Shown here piece after piece: positions 1 through 9,474 of a stretch of 64,000 nt of DNA. Source of the DNA: Staphylococcus warneri (lineage in GTDB: Bacteria > Bacillota > Bacilli > Staphylococcales > Staphylococcaceae); assembly GCF_900636385.1 (NCBI RefSeq), contig NZ_LR134269.1, forward strand, positions 1,674,001-1,738,000. Reading direction: 5' to 3'. Each line of letters opens with the position of its first letter. The first letter of the stretch is position 1. The notes under the pieces were generated by a model. It was not told the origin of the DNA. It was given only the letters and a program-made list of their open reading frames with translations, and searched no databases. A program made the translations under genes and the position numbers.

Positions 1-69
1 GTTAGGAAATATAGCTTTAAAATCATTAATCTTACCTTTATTATTAGATGCTATTACGATATCTTCCAT
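1..69 (-). CDS. rdgB: XTP/dITP pyrophosphatase (RdgB/HAM1), N-terminus only
   Basis: Only the first 23 residues lie in the window; the gene runs off the left edge. They begin MEDIVIASNNKGK, with the SNNKGK motif (residues 8-13) that opens the nucleotide-binding site of the HAM1/RdgB family. These enzymes hydrolyse non-canonical purine triphosphates such as XTP and dITP so that they are not built into DNA. A GGAGGAAT-type ribosome binding site (74-81) lies just before the ATG and after the murI stop, 15 bases away, so it is probably translated from the murI transcript. This murI-rdgB order is usual in staphylococci. Only the N-terminus supports the call, but it is distinctive. Confidence 0.85.
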   Translation of the reverse strand, partial: MEDIVIASNNKGKINDFKAIFPN

Positions 70-84
70 TAATAATTCCTCCAT

Positions 85-882
85 TTAACCTACTGAAATA
101 CGTTCCACTTTAGTATCCATACCTAGCCACTCTTTAATAATATTTTCAATATGCATTGTATCTCCAGTTGCAAAGAAACGATGTGGCGGATGTTGTGTAT
201 AACTAGCATGTTCATTACTAAATGTTAATAAAGCACTGACTTCTCTTGCTGTTTCCAATCCCGAAGAAATAACTGTCTTTTTACCACCAAAATAATCATT
301 AATAGGTTTGTATAATAATGGATAATGTGTACATCCTAATATAACTGTATCTGCTTCGCTATTACGCCATTGTTTTAAGGTTTGATGTATCACAATACTG
401 GTAATTGTCGGATCATTATATCTCATTTGTTCAACTAAAGGTACAAACCCAGGACAAGCAATACCATATACTTCTACATTAGGATTAATACGTTTAATAT
501 GTTTTCTATAAGCTTCTGATTTTATCGTTCCTTCTGTTCCTAAAATTAAAACATTTTGATTCTTAGTCGTCATTATAGCCGTACGAGCACCAGGTTCAAT
601 GACACCGATTACTGGGATTGGTAATATTTTTTGTAAATGTTCTAATGCTACCGCTGTAGCTGTATTACAAGCTATCACAAGCATTTTAATATCGAATTCT
701 ACAAGTTTCTGTGCTATTTCAGTTGTGAACTGTTTAACCTCTTCACCTGATCTAGGCCCATATGGACATCTTCCAATATCACCTAAATAATAAATGGTTT
801 CATTAGGAAGTTGTCTCATAATCTCCTTAGCTACTGTTAAACCACCCACACCTGAATCTATTACTCCAATTGGTCTATTCAT
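85..882 (-). CDS. murI: Glutamate racemase
   Basis: This cytoplasmic enzyme converts L-glutamate to D-glutamate for peptidoglycan. The 265-residue protein is normal length for the family. It has the N-terminal DSGVGGLTV motif (Asp9 is the general base region), the first catalytic cysteine in ACNTATA (Cys72) and the second in the GCTHYPLL motif near residue 184, so the cofactor-independent two-cysteine mechanism looks intact. The ATG has an AAGGA ribosome binding site nine bases upstream. rdgB follows 15 bases downstream on the same strand, suggesting a bicistronic unit. The sdh terminator lies about 110 bases further upstream (toward higher coordinates), so murI probably has its own promoter in 883-990; I could not pick one out with confidence. 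Confidence 0.96.
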   Translation of the reverse strand: MNRPIGVIDSGVGGLTVAKEIMRQLPNETIYYLGDIGRCPYGPRSGEEVKQFTTEIAQKLVEFDIKMLVIACNTATAVALEHLQKILPIPVIGVIEPGARTAIMTTKNQNVLILGTEGTIKSEAYRKHIKRINPNVEVYGIACPGFVPLVEQMRYNDPTITSIVIHQTLKQWRNSEADTVILGCTHYPLLYKPINDYFGGKKTVISSGLETAREVSALLTFSNEHASYTQHPPHRFFATGDTMHIENIIKEWLGMDTKVERISVG

Positions 883-990
883 TGTCTTACATCCTTATTT
901 AATAGTTAACTTTTATTTTATCATAAGCATACTCAAGTGTTGATTAATTCGAACAAAATCACTAATGATGTTTTCATCTAGCAACACATA

Positions 991-1022
991 AAAAAGGGGC
1001 ACCCCCTAAAAGGGGTACCCCT
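991..1022 (-). terminator. Rho-independent terminator of sdhCAB
   Basis: On the minus strand a GC-rich hairpin (arms 995-1005 and 1011-1021, one mismatch) is followed by TTTTTT. It lies 13 bases after the sdhB stop, so it ends the sdhCAB transcript and separates it from murI. Confidence 0.9.
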
Positions 1023-1034
1023 ATAAATTCTATA

Positions 1035-1871
1035 TTAGTCAACTTTGTGGTCAGAACCAAAGAATGATTTAAACATATGGAATGATGTTTCTCTGTTCAT
1101 TGCTGCAATTGATGTAGTCAATGGAATACCTTTTGGACAAGCATTCACACAGTTTTGTGAATTACCACATTGTTGTAATCCACCTGCACCCATTAAAGCA
1201 TCTAGGCGTTCATCTTTAGTCATAGCACCAGTTGGATGTAAGTCGAATAAACGTACTTGTGAAATAGCTTGCGCACCAACGAAATCATTTTTTTGAGTTA
1301 CGTTAGGACAAACTTCTAGACAAACACCACAAGTCATACATTTAGATAATTCGTATGCTGTTTGACGTTTTTTCTCAGGCATACGAGGACCTGGACCTAA
1401 ATCATACGTACCATCGATTGGAATCCAAGCTTTCATACGTTTCAAGTTGTCGAACATTCTTGAACGATCAACTTGTAAGTCACGAATGACTGGGAATGTA
1501 CTCATTGGTTCTAAACGTATTGGTTGTTCTAATTGATCAACGATAGCAGAACAAGATTGTCTTGCACGACCGTTAATTACCATCGAACAAGCACCACATA
1601 CTTCTTCTAAACAGTTCATATCCCATGTTACAGGTGTAGTTTTTTCACCTTTAATGTTAACTGGGTTACGTCTAATTTCCATTAAACAAGCAATGACATT
1701 TAAATTTTCTTTGTAAGGAATTTCAAATGTTTCTTCATATGGTTTTGATTCACTATTATCTTGACGTTTAATAATCAATTTAACTGTTTTTTGTTTAGGT
1801 TGATTATTTTGATCTTGTGCTGGTTGATTACCTTGAGTTTCTGGAGTGTCTTTTACTGATTGTTCAGCCAT
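1035..1871 (-). CDS. sdhB: Succinate dehydrogenase iron-sulfur subunit
   Basis: SdhB carries electrons from the SdhA flavin to the membrane anchor through three iron-sulfur clusters. In the 278-residue protein the [2Fe-2S] motif CLEEVCGAC with a following Cys, the [4Fe-4S] motif CMTCGVCLEVCP and the [3Fe-4S] motif starting QCGNSQNC with CVNACPKG are all present and in order. About 28 N-terminal residues are rich in Gln and Asn and precede the ferredoxin fold; this tail is probably disordered. The ATG overlaps the sdhA stop by one base (TAATG), so the two are translationally coupled. It is the last gene of the operon. Confidence 0.97.
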   Translation of the reverse strand: MAEQSVKDTPETQGNQPAQDQNNQPKQKTVKLIIKRQDNSESKPYEETFEIPYKENLNVIACLMEIRRNPVNIKGEKTTPVTWDMNCLEEVCGACSMVINGRARQSCSAIVDQLEQPIRLEPMSTFPVIRDLQVDRSRMFDNLKRMKAWIPIDGTYDLGPGPRMPEKKRQTAYELSKCMTCGVCLEVCPNVTQKNDFVGAQAISQVRLFDLHPTGAMTKDERLDALMGAGGLQQCGNSQNCVNACPKGIPLTTSIAAMNRETSFHMFKSFFGSDHKVD

Positions 1872-3637
1872 TATTTTTTACCTCCTTTAGACTTACTAGT
1901 GTAATCACGTTTACGCGGTGGAATTAAGCTAATATCAACTGGTTCATAAGTGAATTTTGGTGCTTCAGTTCTACCTTGGTAGTGAGCCATAGTTGTTTTT
2001 AACCATTCTTCGTCATTACGTTCTGGGAATTCTGGTTTGTAGTGTGCACCACGTGATTCGTTACGGTTATATGCACCGATAGTGATTACACGTGCTAATA
2101 CAAGCATATTCCATAATTGACGTGTGAAGAATACGGCTTGGTTACTCCAAGTTTGTGTATCTTCCATGTCAATATCTTCATAACGTTTCATCAATTCTTG
2201 AATTTTCTTATCAGTTTCTAATAATTTATCATTTTCACGTACAACAGTTACGTTTGCTGTCATAATTTCACCTAATTCACGGTGAAGTTTATATGCATTT
2301 TCGCTACCACGCATGTTTAATAATTTATCGAAACGTTCTTGTTCTTCTTTAACACGAGCTTCATAGATACTATCATCTAGGTCAGTGTATGAAGTTTCAA
2401 TTTCATCAAGATATTTAATTGCATTTGGACCTGCAACTGTACCACCATAAATTGCTGATAATAATGAGTTAGCACCAAGTCTATTACCACCATGTTGTGA
2501 GAAGTCACATTCTCCTGCTGCAAATAAACCTTTAATATTTGTCATTTGATCATAATCTACATATAAACCGCCCATTGAGTAGTGTACGGCTGGGAAGATT
2601 TTCATTGGTACTTTACGTGGATCGTCACCTGTGAATTTTTCATAAATCTCGATAATACCACCAAGTTTAACGTCTAACTCATGTGGATCTTTATGTGATA
2701 AATCAAGGTATACCATGTTTTCACCATTGATACCTAATTTTTGGTTAATACATACATCGAAGATTTCACGTGTCGCGATGTCACGAGGTACTAAGTTACC
2801 ATAGTCAGGATATTTCTCTTCTAAGAAATACCAAGGCTTACCATCTTTATATGTCCAAATTCGTCCACCTTCACCACGTGCTGATTCACTCATTAGACGT
2901 AGTTTATCGTCACCAGGAATAGCAGTAGGATGGATTTGAATGAATTCCCCATTTGCATAAATAGCGCCTTGTTGATAAACGATTGATGCTGCTGATCCTG
3001 TGTTAATCATTGAGTTAGTTGTTTTACCAAAGATAATACCTGGACCACCAGTAGCCATAATTACGGCATCTGATCCGAATGATTGAATTTCAGAAGTCGT
3101 CATATTTTGAGCAACAATACCTCTAGCCGTATTATCGTCATCTTTGACTATACCTAAGAATTCCCAACCTTCGTATTTTGTTACTAGTCCATCTACTTCA
3201 TAAGCACGAACTTGTTCATCTAATGCATAAAGTAATTGTTGACCTGTTGTTGCTCCGGCAAATGCTGTTCTGTGATATAACGTACCGCCGAAACGTCTGA
3301 AGTCAAGTAAACCTTCATTTGTTCTACTAAACATTACACCCATACGGTCTAATAAATGAATAATATTAGGCGCAGCTTCAGCCATCGCTTTGACAGGTGG
3401 TTGGTTTGCTAAGAAGTCCCCACCATAAACAGTGTCATCAAAGTGAATCCAAGGTGAGTCACCTTCACCTTTAGTATTTACCGCACCGTTAATACCACCT
3501 TGAGCACAAACTGAATGCGAACGTTTTACAGGTACTAATGAGAATAGATCTACATGTGCACCTTTTTCTGCTGCTTTAATTGTTGACATCAGACCGGCAA
3601 GTCCTCCACCGACAACAATAATTTTTTTCTCTGCCAT
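1871..3637 (-). CDS. sdhA: Succinate dehydrogenase flavoprotein subunit
   Basis: This is the catalytic subunit of complex II, which oxidises succinate to fumarate on the inner face of the membrane. The 588-residue protein shows the FAD dinucleotide-binding GGGLAG near residue 9, an HSVCAQGG segment (residues 41-48) where the family carries its flavin-linking histidine, the HPTAIPG substrate region and HGGNRLGANSL near residue 385. It has the length of Bacillus-type three-subunit enzymes. It lies between sdhC (53 bases upstream) and sdhB (one-base overlap). The fumarate reductase family is closely related, but the sdhC partner and gene order favour succinate dehydrogenase. Confidence 0.97.
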   Translation of the reverse strand: MAEKKIIVVGGGLAGLMSTIKAAEKGAHVDLFSLVPVKRSHSVCAQGGINGAVNTKGEGDSPWIHFDDTVYGGDFLANQPPVKAMAEAAPNIIHLLDRMGVMFSRTNEGLLDFRRFGGTLYHRTAFAGATTGQQLLYALDEQVRAYEVDGLVTKYEGWEFLGIVKDDDNTARGIVAQNMTTSEIQSFGSDAVIMATGGPGIIFGKTTNSMINTGSAASIVYQQGAIYANGEFIQIHPTAIPGDDKLRLMSESARGEGGRIWTYKDGKPWYFLEEKYPDYGNLVPRDIATREIFDVCINQKLGINGENMVYLDLSHKDPHELDVKLGGIIEIYEKFTGDDPRKVPMKIFPAVHYSMGGLYVDYDQMTNIKGLFAAGECDFSQHGGNRLGANSLLSAIYGGTVAGPNAIKYLDEIETSYTDLDDSIYEARVKEEQERFDKLLNMRGSENAYKLHRELGEIMTANVTVVRENDKLLETDKKIQELMKRYEDIDMEDTQTWSNQAVFFTRQLWNMLVLARVITIGAYNRNESRGAHYKPEFPERNDEEWLKTTMAHYQGRTEAPKFTYEPVDISLIPPRKRDYTSKSKGGKK

Positions 3638-3690
3638 AGAAATGTCACTCCCCTGAAATATTAAAACTAAGACTAGTTAATGTGTATTCT

Positions 3691-4305
3691 TTACATAAAT
3701 GCAATGATAGCTGATACGCCGATATAAGAAATGATTAAAAATACAATTAACGATACCCATGTGAAGACACGTTGTGATTTTTTAGATTGTAAAATACCCC
3801 ATGTTACTAAGAATGACCATAATCCGTTAGAAAAGTGGAATACAACTGCAATAACACAAACGATGTAAATTATTGCCCATACTGGATTATGTAGATATTC
3901 ATGCATCATATTATAATCAACCGCTTTACCGAAGAATGCCTTTTGTAGACGTGTTTGCCATAAGTGCACTGCGATAAAGATGAAAGATAAAATACCACTT
4001 GCTCTTTGGAAGAAGAACATCCAGTTTCTGAATAAAGAGTAATGTCCAACATTCTCTTTTGCTGTGAATGCAATGTGTAATCCAAATAAACCATGATATA
4101 ACAGCGGAATATAGATTAATACAAATTCAACTACCAATAAGAATGGTAATGATTCCATGAAACCTGATGCTTTATTAAAAGCTTCCGCCCCTTGTGTTGC
4201 TTGATGATTGACCAATAAGTGAACAATTAAGAATGCACCGATTGGGATAATACCTAATAACGAGTGAATTCGTCTTAGATAGAATTCATTTTTTGATTGA
4301 GCCAA
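3691..4305 (-). CDS. sdhC: Succinate dehydrogenase cytochrome b558 subunit
   Basis: This is the membrane anchor of complex II, holding two haems b and passing electrons to menaquinone. The 204-residue protein has five predicted membrane segments with conserved histidines in the first four (for example LLGIIPIGAFLIVHLL and FIFIAVHLW), as in the Bacillus b558 family. It is the first gene of sdhCAB. The ribosome binding site is a very G-rich AGGGGGGACTCC (minus strand, about 4309-4319). About 400 bases of non-coding DNA upstream carry a cre site and Fur-like boxes, listed separately. Confidence 0.95.
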   Translation of the reverse strand: MAQSKNEFYLRRIHSLLGIIPIGAFLIVHLLVNHQATQGAEAFNKASGFMESLPFLLVVEFVLIYIPLLYHGLFGLHIAFTAKENVGHYSLFRNWMFFFQRASGILSFIFIAVHLWQTRLQKAFFGKAVDYNMMHEYLHNPVWAIIYIVCVIAVVFHFSNGLWSFLVTWGILQSKKSQRVFTWVSLIVFLIISYIGVSAIIAFM

Positions 4306-4582
4306 AAGGAGTCCCCCCTGTAAACATTTAATTAATTGACTAAAATTATAAAGTTGTATGTAAACTGCCGTAAAAAACCATATAAAATACTAGCTTCTTT
4401 TACTTCTTTATTTGGTACTCGTCTCCATTGATTAACTTAAGATACTTTGGAAGCATCCTAATCAAAGTTAAAAAATTAAACAAGTATGGCATAAAAAAGA
4501 AAAGGGCTAGTCATGTTATAGATTTCATATAATGATGTCGTAGAATGTCTGTACTATAGCAATTCATGTAACCCTACATGAT

Positions 4583-4597
4583 TGATAACAATTCTCA
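4583..4597. promoter_or_regulatory. Fur-family-like box upstream of sdhC
   Basis: TGATAACAATTCTCA matches 12 of the 14 fixed positions of the 7-1-7 Fur box (TGATAATNATTATCA). It lies about 280 bases upstream of the sdhC ATG and four bases from the cre site. The match is by eye and the regulator is inferred. Confidence 0.4.
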
Positions 4598-4600
4598 ATT

Positions 4601-4615
4601 AGAAAACGCTTCCAA
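4601..4615 (-). promoter_or_regulatory. Catabolite-response element (CcpA site) for sdhCAB
   Basis: AGAAAACGCTTCCAA matches the reverse form of the consensus WTGNAARCGNWWWCA at all but one position. In S. aureus the TCA cycle genes including sdh are under CcpA control, which fits glucose repression of sdhCAB here. It lies about 300 bases before the sdhC start, so either the promoter is distal or the site acts from upstream. Confidence 0.65.
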
Positions 4616-4669
4616 ACAACTTTAAAAAAATAGCCTTTTGTTAACTATATTGTAACATTATTTAAAGCA

Positions 4670-4704
4670 TTTTTGGACATGAGAATTATTCTCATGTCCA
4701 AAAA
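4670..4704. repeat. 35-bp perfect palindrome with embedded Fur-like box
   Basis: Two 17-base arms (4670-4686 and 4688-4704) are perfect inverted copies about a single centre base. The middle 15 bases, TGAGAATTATTCTCA (4680-4694), differ from the Fur 7-1-7 box by one symmetric substitution in each half. It sits nine bases after the uvrC stop. On either strand the 5' arm begins with T and the 3' arm ends with A, with no T-run after it, so it does not read as a normal intrinsic terminator. A DNA operator or an RNA processing hairpin is equally possible. Confidence 0.6.
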
Positions 4705-4712
4705 TTGAAATT

Positions 4713-6497
4713 TTATTTGTTTTGAAGTGCGTGCTGTAAGTTTTTTGCAACATTTTCCGGAAGTCCGGATTTTTTTAATTCTTCTAATGATGCCTCTTTC
4801 ATTTTCTTAATTGAGCCAAATGTTCTTAATAATTTCGTTTTACGTTTTGCTCCAATACCCTCAATATCATCAAGCACAGATTTAAGTCCTGTTTTCTGTC
4901 TTGTCTGTCTATGGAACGTAATAGCAAATCGATGCACTTCATCTTGAATTCGATGAAGTAAATAGAAGGCTTGACTATTTTTCTTTAATGGTACGATTTC
5001 TGCACTTGCACCATATAGTAACTCGGACGTTTGGTGTTTATCGTTTTTTTGTAATCCAGCCACTGGTATGTCTAAGCCTAATTCATTTTCAAGAACATCC
5101 ATAACACCATTCATATGCCCTTTACCACCATCGACAATGATGAGATCAGGCAAAGGTGTACCTTCGTTTAGTACACGTGTATATCGACGTCGAACAACTT
5201 CTCGCATTGATTTATAGTCGTCAGGACCTTCGACTGTTTTAATTTTATATTTACGATATCCTTTTTTATCTGGTTTACCATCAACAAAAGTTACCATGGC
5301 AGAGACAGGATCCACACCTTGAATATTTGAATTATCGAATGCTTCGATTCTAATTGGTGTCTGAATACCCATTCTTTCACCAAGTTCTTCTATTGCTTTG
5401 ACCGTTCTAGATTCATCCCTAGCAATCAATTCAAACTTATTATTGAGCGAAACTTCTGCATTATGATTTGCCAAATCAATCATTTCTTTTTTCGCACCAC
5501 GAGATGGTTGTACAATTTTAGTATCTACAACCGATTGTATGATGTCTTTATCTAAATGTTTCGGAACATGTACTTCTTTCGGTAAAATATGTTGGTTTAA
5601 ACTATAAAATTGACCGATAAAAGTATAAAATTCTTCTTCTTCAGTTTGTTGAATTGGAATCATCGTAGTATCTCTTTTAATCATATTCCCTTGTCTAATG
5701 AAAAAGACTTGAATGCACATCCAACCTTTCGACACGCTATAACCAAAGACATCACGAATCGTATTATCTGTTGACATAATTTTTTGTTTTTTAGTGAGAT
5801 TATGAATATGTTGGATTAAATCACGGTACTCTTTTGCACGTTCGAAATCGAGAGACTCACTCGCTTTTTCCATGCGTTCTTGTAAATGGTTTAATATTGT
5901 TTTGTCCTCACCATGTAAGAAGTCACTAATTTCTTTTGTCATTTGTGCATATTTATCTAAATCGACATCATACACACACGGACCCATGCATTGACCAATA
6001 TGATAATAAAGACATAATTTATCTGGCATTTTATCGCATTTTCTAAATGGATAAATACGATCTAATAATTTTTTTGTTTCTTGTGCGGAATAAGCATTAG
6101 GATATGGACCAAAATATTTGCCAGTCCCTTTTTTAACGGTTCTCGTTACAATTAATCTTGGATGCTTTTCTTTAGTAATTTTGATGAAAGGATAGCTTTT
6201 ATCATCTTTTAATAAAATGTTATAACGTGGCTGATATTGTTTAATTAAGTTTAATTCTAAAAGTAAGGATTCTGTTTCACTCGATGTCACTATAAACTCG
6301 AAATTACGAATTTCACTTACTAAGCGAGTTGTTTTTGCATCATGTGCACCCGTAAAATAAGAACGTAATCGATTACGTAGTTTCTTAGCTTTACCGACAT
6401 AAATCACTTGATCATTACGGTCTTTCATCAAATAGCACCCTGGCTCCAATGGCACTACATTTAGTTTTGTTTTAATTTTTTCTTGATACGTTTCCAT
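4713..6497 (-). CDS. uvrC: Excinuclease ABC subunit C
   Basis: UvrC makes both incisions around a DNA lesion in nucleotide excision repair, working with UvrB. The 594-residue protein has an N-terminal GIY-YIG nuclease domain (about residues 15-95, with GCYLMKD and VIYVGKAK), a four-cysteine region near 153-174 (CDKMPDKLC then CMGPC), a UVR motif that binds UvrB (about 200-235), the RNase H-like endonuclease domain (AFDNSNIQG, about 385) and C-terminal helix-hairpin-helix motifs (GIGAKRK, about 553). Length is normal. It lies downstream of trxA with a hairpin between them and may be transcribed separately. Confidence 0.97.
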   Translation of the reverse strand: METYQEKIKTKLNVVPLEPGCYLMKDRNDQVIYVGKAKKLRNRLRSYFTGAHDAKTTRLVSEIRNFEFIVTSSETESLLLELNLIKQYQPRYNILLKDDKSYPFIKITKEKHPRLIVTRTVKKGTGKYFGPYPNAYSAQETKKLLDRIYPFRKCDKMPDKLCLYYHIGQCMGPCVYDVDLDKYAQMTKEISDFLHGEDKTILNHLQERMEKASESLDFERAKEYRDLIQHIHNLTKKQKIMSTDNTIRDVFGYSVSKGWMCIQVFFIRQGNMIKRDTTMIPIQQTEEEEFYTFIGQFYSLNQHILPKEVHVPKHLDKDIIQSVVDTKIVQPSRGAKKEMIDLANHNAEVSLNNKFELIARDESRTVKAIEELGERMGIQTPIRIEAFDNSNIQGVDPVSAMVTFVDGKPDKKGYRKYKIKTVEGPDDYKSMREVVRRRYTRVLNEGTPLPDLIIVDGGKGHMNGVMDVLENELGLDIPVAGLQKNDKHQTSELLYGASAEIVPLKKNSQAFYLLHRIQDEVHRFAITFHRQTRQKTGLKSVLDDIEGIGAKRKTKLLRTFGSIKKMKEASLEELKKSGLPENVAKNLQHALQNK

Positions 6498-6587
6498 CTA
6501 TGTCCTCCTCTCTTCGAAAAATTGAATAGCCAACCTTACTCATGTACGTCCTTTATGAGCACGTTAATATAAATAGACAAAACAAAG

Positions 6588-6613
6588 CTGGAGCATTTAT
6601 GAAAATGCCCCAG
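6588..6613 (-). terminator. Hairpin terminator after trxA
   Basis: Arms CTGGAGCATTT (6588-6598) and AAATGCCCCAG (6603-6613) pair with one mismatch around a four-base loop. The T-run on the minus strand is weak and interrupted. The CTGG..CAT core resembles hairpins at 11210-11251 and 36675-36722. Confidence 0.6.
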
Positions 6614-6630
6614 TCTCAGTTTCTATATTC

Positions 6631-6945
6631 TTATAGATGTTTATCTAATACTTCTGCTAAGTTTTCTTTAGGTTGGAAACCTACTACTTTATCAACTGGT
6701 TGTCCGTCTTTAAATACGATTAAAGTTGGAATACTCATTACTTCGTATTTTGCTGCAGTTGATGGGTTTTCATCTACATCTAATTTTAAGATATCTGCTT
6801 TACCTTCATAGTCCCCAGCTAATTCTTCTAAAACTGGAGCGATCATTTTACATGGTCCACACCAAGTAGCCCAGAAATCTACCAATTTAACACCAGATTC
6901 AATTTTACTATCAAAATCAGAATCTGTTACTTTTACGATTGCCAT
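6631..6945 (-). CDS. trxA: Thioredoxin
   Basis: This is the general cytoplasmic disulfide reductant, donating electrons to ribonucleotide reductase, peroxiredoxins and methionine sulfoxide reductases. The 104-residue protein has the WCGPC active site (Cys29 and Cys32), the cis-proline SIPTLIVF segment and the normal thioredoxin length. The frame also opens at a TTG at 6954, but that codon touches the GGAGGA ribosome binding site; the ATG at 6945 is nine bases downstream of it and gives the usual N-terminus MAIVKV. The gene stands alone between mutS2 and uvrC, with a hairpin after it. Confidence 0.97.
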   Translation of the reverse strand: MAIVKVTDSDFDSKIESGVKLVDFWATWCGPCKMIAPVLEELAGDYEGKADILKLDVDENPSTAAKYEVMSIPTLIVFKDGQPVDKVVGFQPKENLAEVLDKHL

Positions 6946-7116
6946 AATTGCCAATCCTCCTTAATTTTTAAATGATGAGCAAATTATAACAGAATTTATA
7001 AGGTAATGCATTGCAATCTGCTTATGCTCGTTTAAAAAAACAATTTTTAAAAGCCTTTTATAGAAGTATCCTCAATTAGGAATACGTTTTTTTAGCATAT
7101 TACTATGGCTATACTT

Positions 7117-9465
7117 CTATTTTAGTGATGCGACGGTAACACCAAATCCACCTTCACTAGGCATGCCACCTCTAAATGTTTTCACACTTTTATGTCTTTT
7201 TAGATGTTGTTGCACACCTTTTTGTAATGCGCCTGTACCCTTACCATGAATAATATAAACTTGTTCAAAATTACTTAAGACGGCTTGATCTAAATATTGA
7301 TCTAATTCAATTAAAGCATCTTCATAACGATATCCTCTTAAATCAAGTTCCGTTTTAACTGTTTGTCGGTTAGCTCTTGTGACCATTTTAGTCGGTGTTT
7401 CTTTTTTCTTTTTCATTTTTTCTAAATCTTCAATTGGTAATTTCATTTTCAATATTCCCATTTGAACAACCGCTTCTTCATCTCCAACTAACTCGAGCAC
7501 TTCACCTTTTTGGCCATAAGATAATACTTTAACTTCATCACCAGCTTGGATTTTATCATATTTTTGTTTTTGGACATTTTGTTTTATTGATTTTGCTTCA
7601 TATTGATCATCAAGTTGTTTTTTCTTATCTATAAGTTCGTGTTCTTTAACATCCGCACCTTTTTTATCTCTCAGTTCTCTTAACTCTTTAAGAATAGCAT
7701 CTGCCTCTTTTGTTGCAGATTTTACACGTTGATTTGCTTTTTCTTTTGCTTCATCCATCAATGATTTCTCATAATTTTGATATTGTTGATATTGTTTTTC
7801 TAATTCATCATGTGTCGTCTGCGCTTCTTTAACCAGTCTATCTAGTTCAATGCGTTGTTCATCTACACGTTTTGAATTTTTCTCTAATGATTCGATCATA
7901 TTATTAATTTCTTGTTCATCTGTACCTATCATTGTTTTGGCTTTATTAATTATATTAAGACTCAAGCCCAATTTTTTAGAAATATCAAATGCATTAGAAC
8001 GTCCTGGGACACCCATTAATAACTTATATGTTGGGCTTAACGTTTCCACATCGAATTCGACGCTCGCATTCATCACGCCTTCACGGTTATAACTATATGC
8101 TTTTAGTTCAGGATAATGGGTAGTTGCCATCACTAGAGCACCTAGATTTCTTACATGATCTAATATACTCATAGCAAGAGCAGCCCCTTCACTCGGATCT
8201 GTTCCAGCACCTAATTCATCAAATAATATTAAGCTATTTTTATCTGCTTCTTTTAAGATTTCTACAATATTTTTCATATGAGATGAAAATGTAGATAGAG
8301 ATTGTTCTATTGATTGTTCGTCACCAATATCACAATATACATTCTCAAAGACACTGAGTTGACTGCCATCTAATGTTGGAATAAGCATGCCTGATTGTGC
8401 CATAACTATAATAAGGCCTAAAGTTTTTAACGTGACAGTTTTACCACCTGTGTTAGGTCCAGTGATAATCACTGTTTCAATATCATCTACAAACTCAATT
8501 GTATTTGCTACAACCGTATTATGATCTAATAAGGGATGATATGCATTAGGTAAATAAACTGTTCTTTCATTATGAAATGTAGGTTTCGTACCTTTGATAG
8601 CACGGGCATATCTTGCTTTTGCAATTAAAAAATCAAGATGTCCCATAATCGATTCAGCTAATAATAATGCATCTGATTCAACAGCTACTTGTGACGTTAA
8701 CTCAGTTAATATACGTTCACGTTCAACTGCCTCATCATTATGCAAGCGACTAATTTGGTTGTTCATTTCTACCACAGATGATGGTTCAATATACAACGTT
8801 TGTCCTGATGCAGATTGATCATGAACAATACCGTTAAAATCTTGTCTATATTCTGCTTTTACTGGAATTACATTTCTATCATTTCGAACAGTTACAATTG
8901 CATCTGATAATTTCTTTCGGTTGGCCTGACTTTTAACCACACGATCTAAATTCTGTCTAATTCGTTGATTTGTACTTGATATTTTACTTCGAATACTTTG
9001 TAACTCGTAACTCGCATGGTCATATAAATCATGGGCGTCACACTTATCATTAATATCCTTAAATAAATCCGTTAAAATGGGTAATTGTGCCATTTGGCTA
9101 TCTAAGATAGGATATTTAACTTCTTCATCTTCTTCTAATAATTGATTATAAAATGTCTTAAACTGATTTTGAACTTGAATTAAGCGTTTAATCGCATTTA
9201 ATTCGGTCACATTTAATACACCACCAATAGTTGAACGGTGAATGTACTGTGCTACTTTGGTTAGACCGCTTAAACTTGGCAATCGATGCTTATTATATAT
9301 TTGTGATATTTCATCTGTTTCATTAATTTGAAATTCTACAGTTTCAAAATCTGTTGCTGGAGACATTTCTGCGACTTTTTCACGTCCTAAATCACTGATA
9401 GCTTCGTTAGCTACGAATGATTTTATTTTATCAAATTCTAAGACGTCTAATGTTTTTTGTCTCAT
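7117..9465 (-). CDS. mutS2: Endonuclease MutS2 / ribosome-collision factor
   Basis: The 782-residue protein has a MutS-type core ATPase with Walker A GPNTGGKT (about residue 335), Walker [17 protein letters not shown] (about 408-423) and the ATTHYPELK segment, then a long coiled coil (about 515-630), a KOW-like stretch and a C-terminal Smr nuclease domain with LDLRG and [10 protein letters not shown]. It lacks the mismatch-recognition domain of MutS1. MutS2 was long described as an anti-recombination nuclease; in B. subtilis it also detects collided ribosomes and splits them. It lies nine bases after polX, so the two are likely co-transcribed. Confidence 0.96.
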   Translation of the reverse strand: MRQKTLDVLEFDKIKSFVANEAISDLGREKVAEMSPATDFETVEFQINETDEISQIYNKHRLPSLSGLTKVAQYIHRSTIGGVLNVTELNAIKRLIQVQNQFKTFYNQLLEEDEEVKYPILDSQMAQLPILTDLFKDINDKCDAHDLYDHASYELQSIRSKISSTNQRIRQNLDRVVKSQANRKKLSDAIVTVRNDRNVIPVKAEYRQDFNGIVHDQSASGQTLYIEPSSVVEMNNQISRLHNDEAVERERILTELTSQVAVESDALLLAESIMGHLDFLIAKARYARAIKGTKPTFHNERTVYLPNAYHPLLDHNTVVANTIEFVDDIETVIITGPNTGGKTVTLKTLGLIIVMAQSGMLIPTLDGSQLSVFENVYCDIGDEQSIEQSLSTFSSHMKNIVEILKEADKNSLILFDELGAGTDPSEGAALAMSILDHVRNLGALVMATTHYPELKAYSYNREGVMNASVEFDVETLSPTYKLLMGVPGRSNAFDISKKLGLSLNIINKAKTMIGTDEQEINNMIESLEKNSKRVDEQRIELDRLVKEAQTTHDELEKQYQQYQNYEKSLMDEAKEKANQRVKSATKEADAILKELRELRDKKGADVKEHELIDKKKQLDDQYEAKSIKQNVQKQKYDKIQAGDEVKVLSYGQKGEVLELVGDEEAVVQMGILKMKLPIEDLEKMKKKKETPTKMVTRANRQTVKTELDLRGYRYEDALIELDQYLDQAVLSNFEQVYIIHGKGTGALQKGVQQHLKRHKSVKTFRGGMPSEGGFGVTVASLK

Positions 9466-9474
9466 GCAATCCCT

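Larger units (their letters stand above)
4306..4712 (-). other. Regulatory region between uvrC and sdhC
   Basis: These 407 bases hold no credible gene. They contain the G-rich sdhC ribosome binding site, a close match to a catabolite-response element, two Fur-family-like 7-1-7 boxes, and a long perfect palindrome just after the uvrC stop. A TATAAT on the minus strand near 4344-4349 could be the -10 of sdhC, but its -35 is poor. If transcription starts further up near the cre site, sdhC has a leader of more than 200 bases. Confidence 0.6.

Noticed and set aside
3906..4094. A 62-codon frame inside sdhC
   Set aside because: It lies inside sdhC, which is fully supported, and has no ribosome binding site or family match.
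4670..4704. The palindrome after uvrC as a Rho-independent terminator
   Set aside because: The 3' arm ends in A residues with no T-run after it on either strand, so it does not fit an intrinsic terminator.
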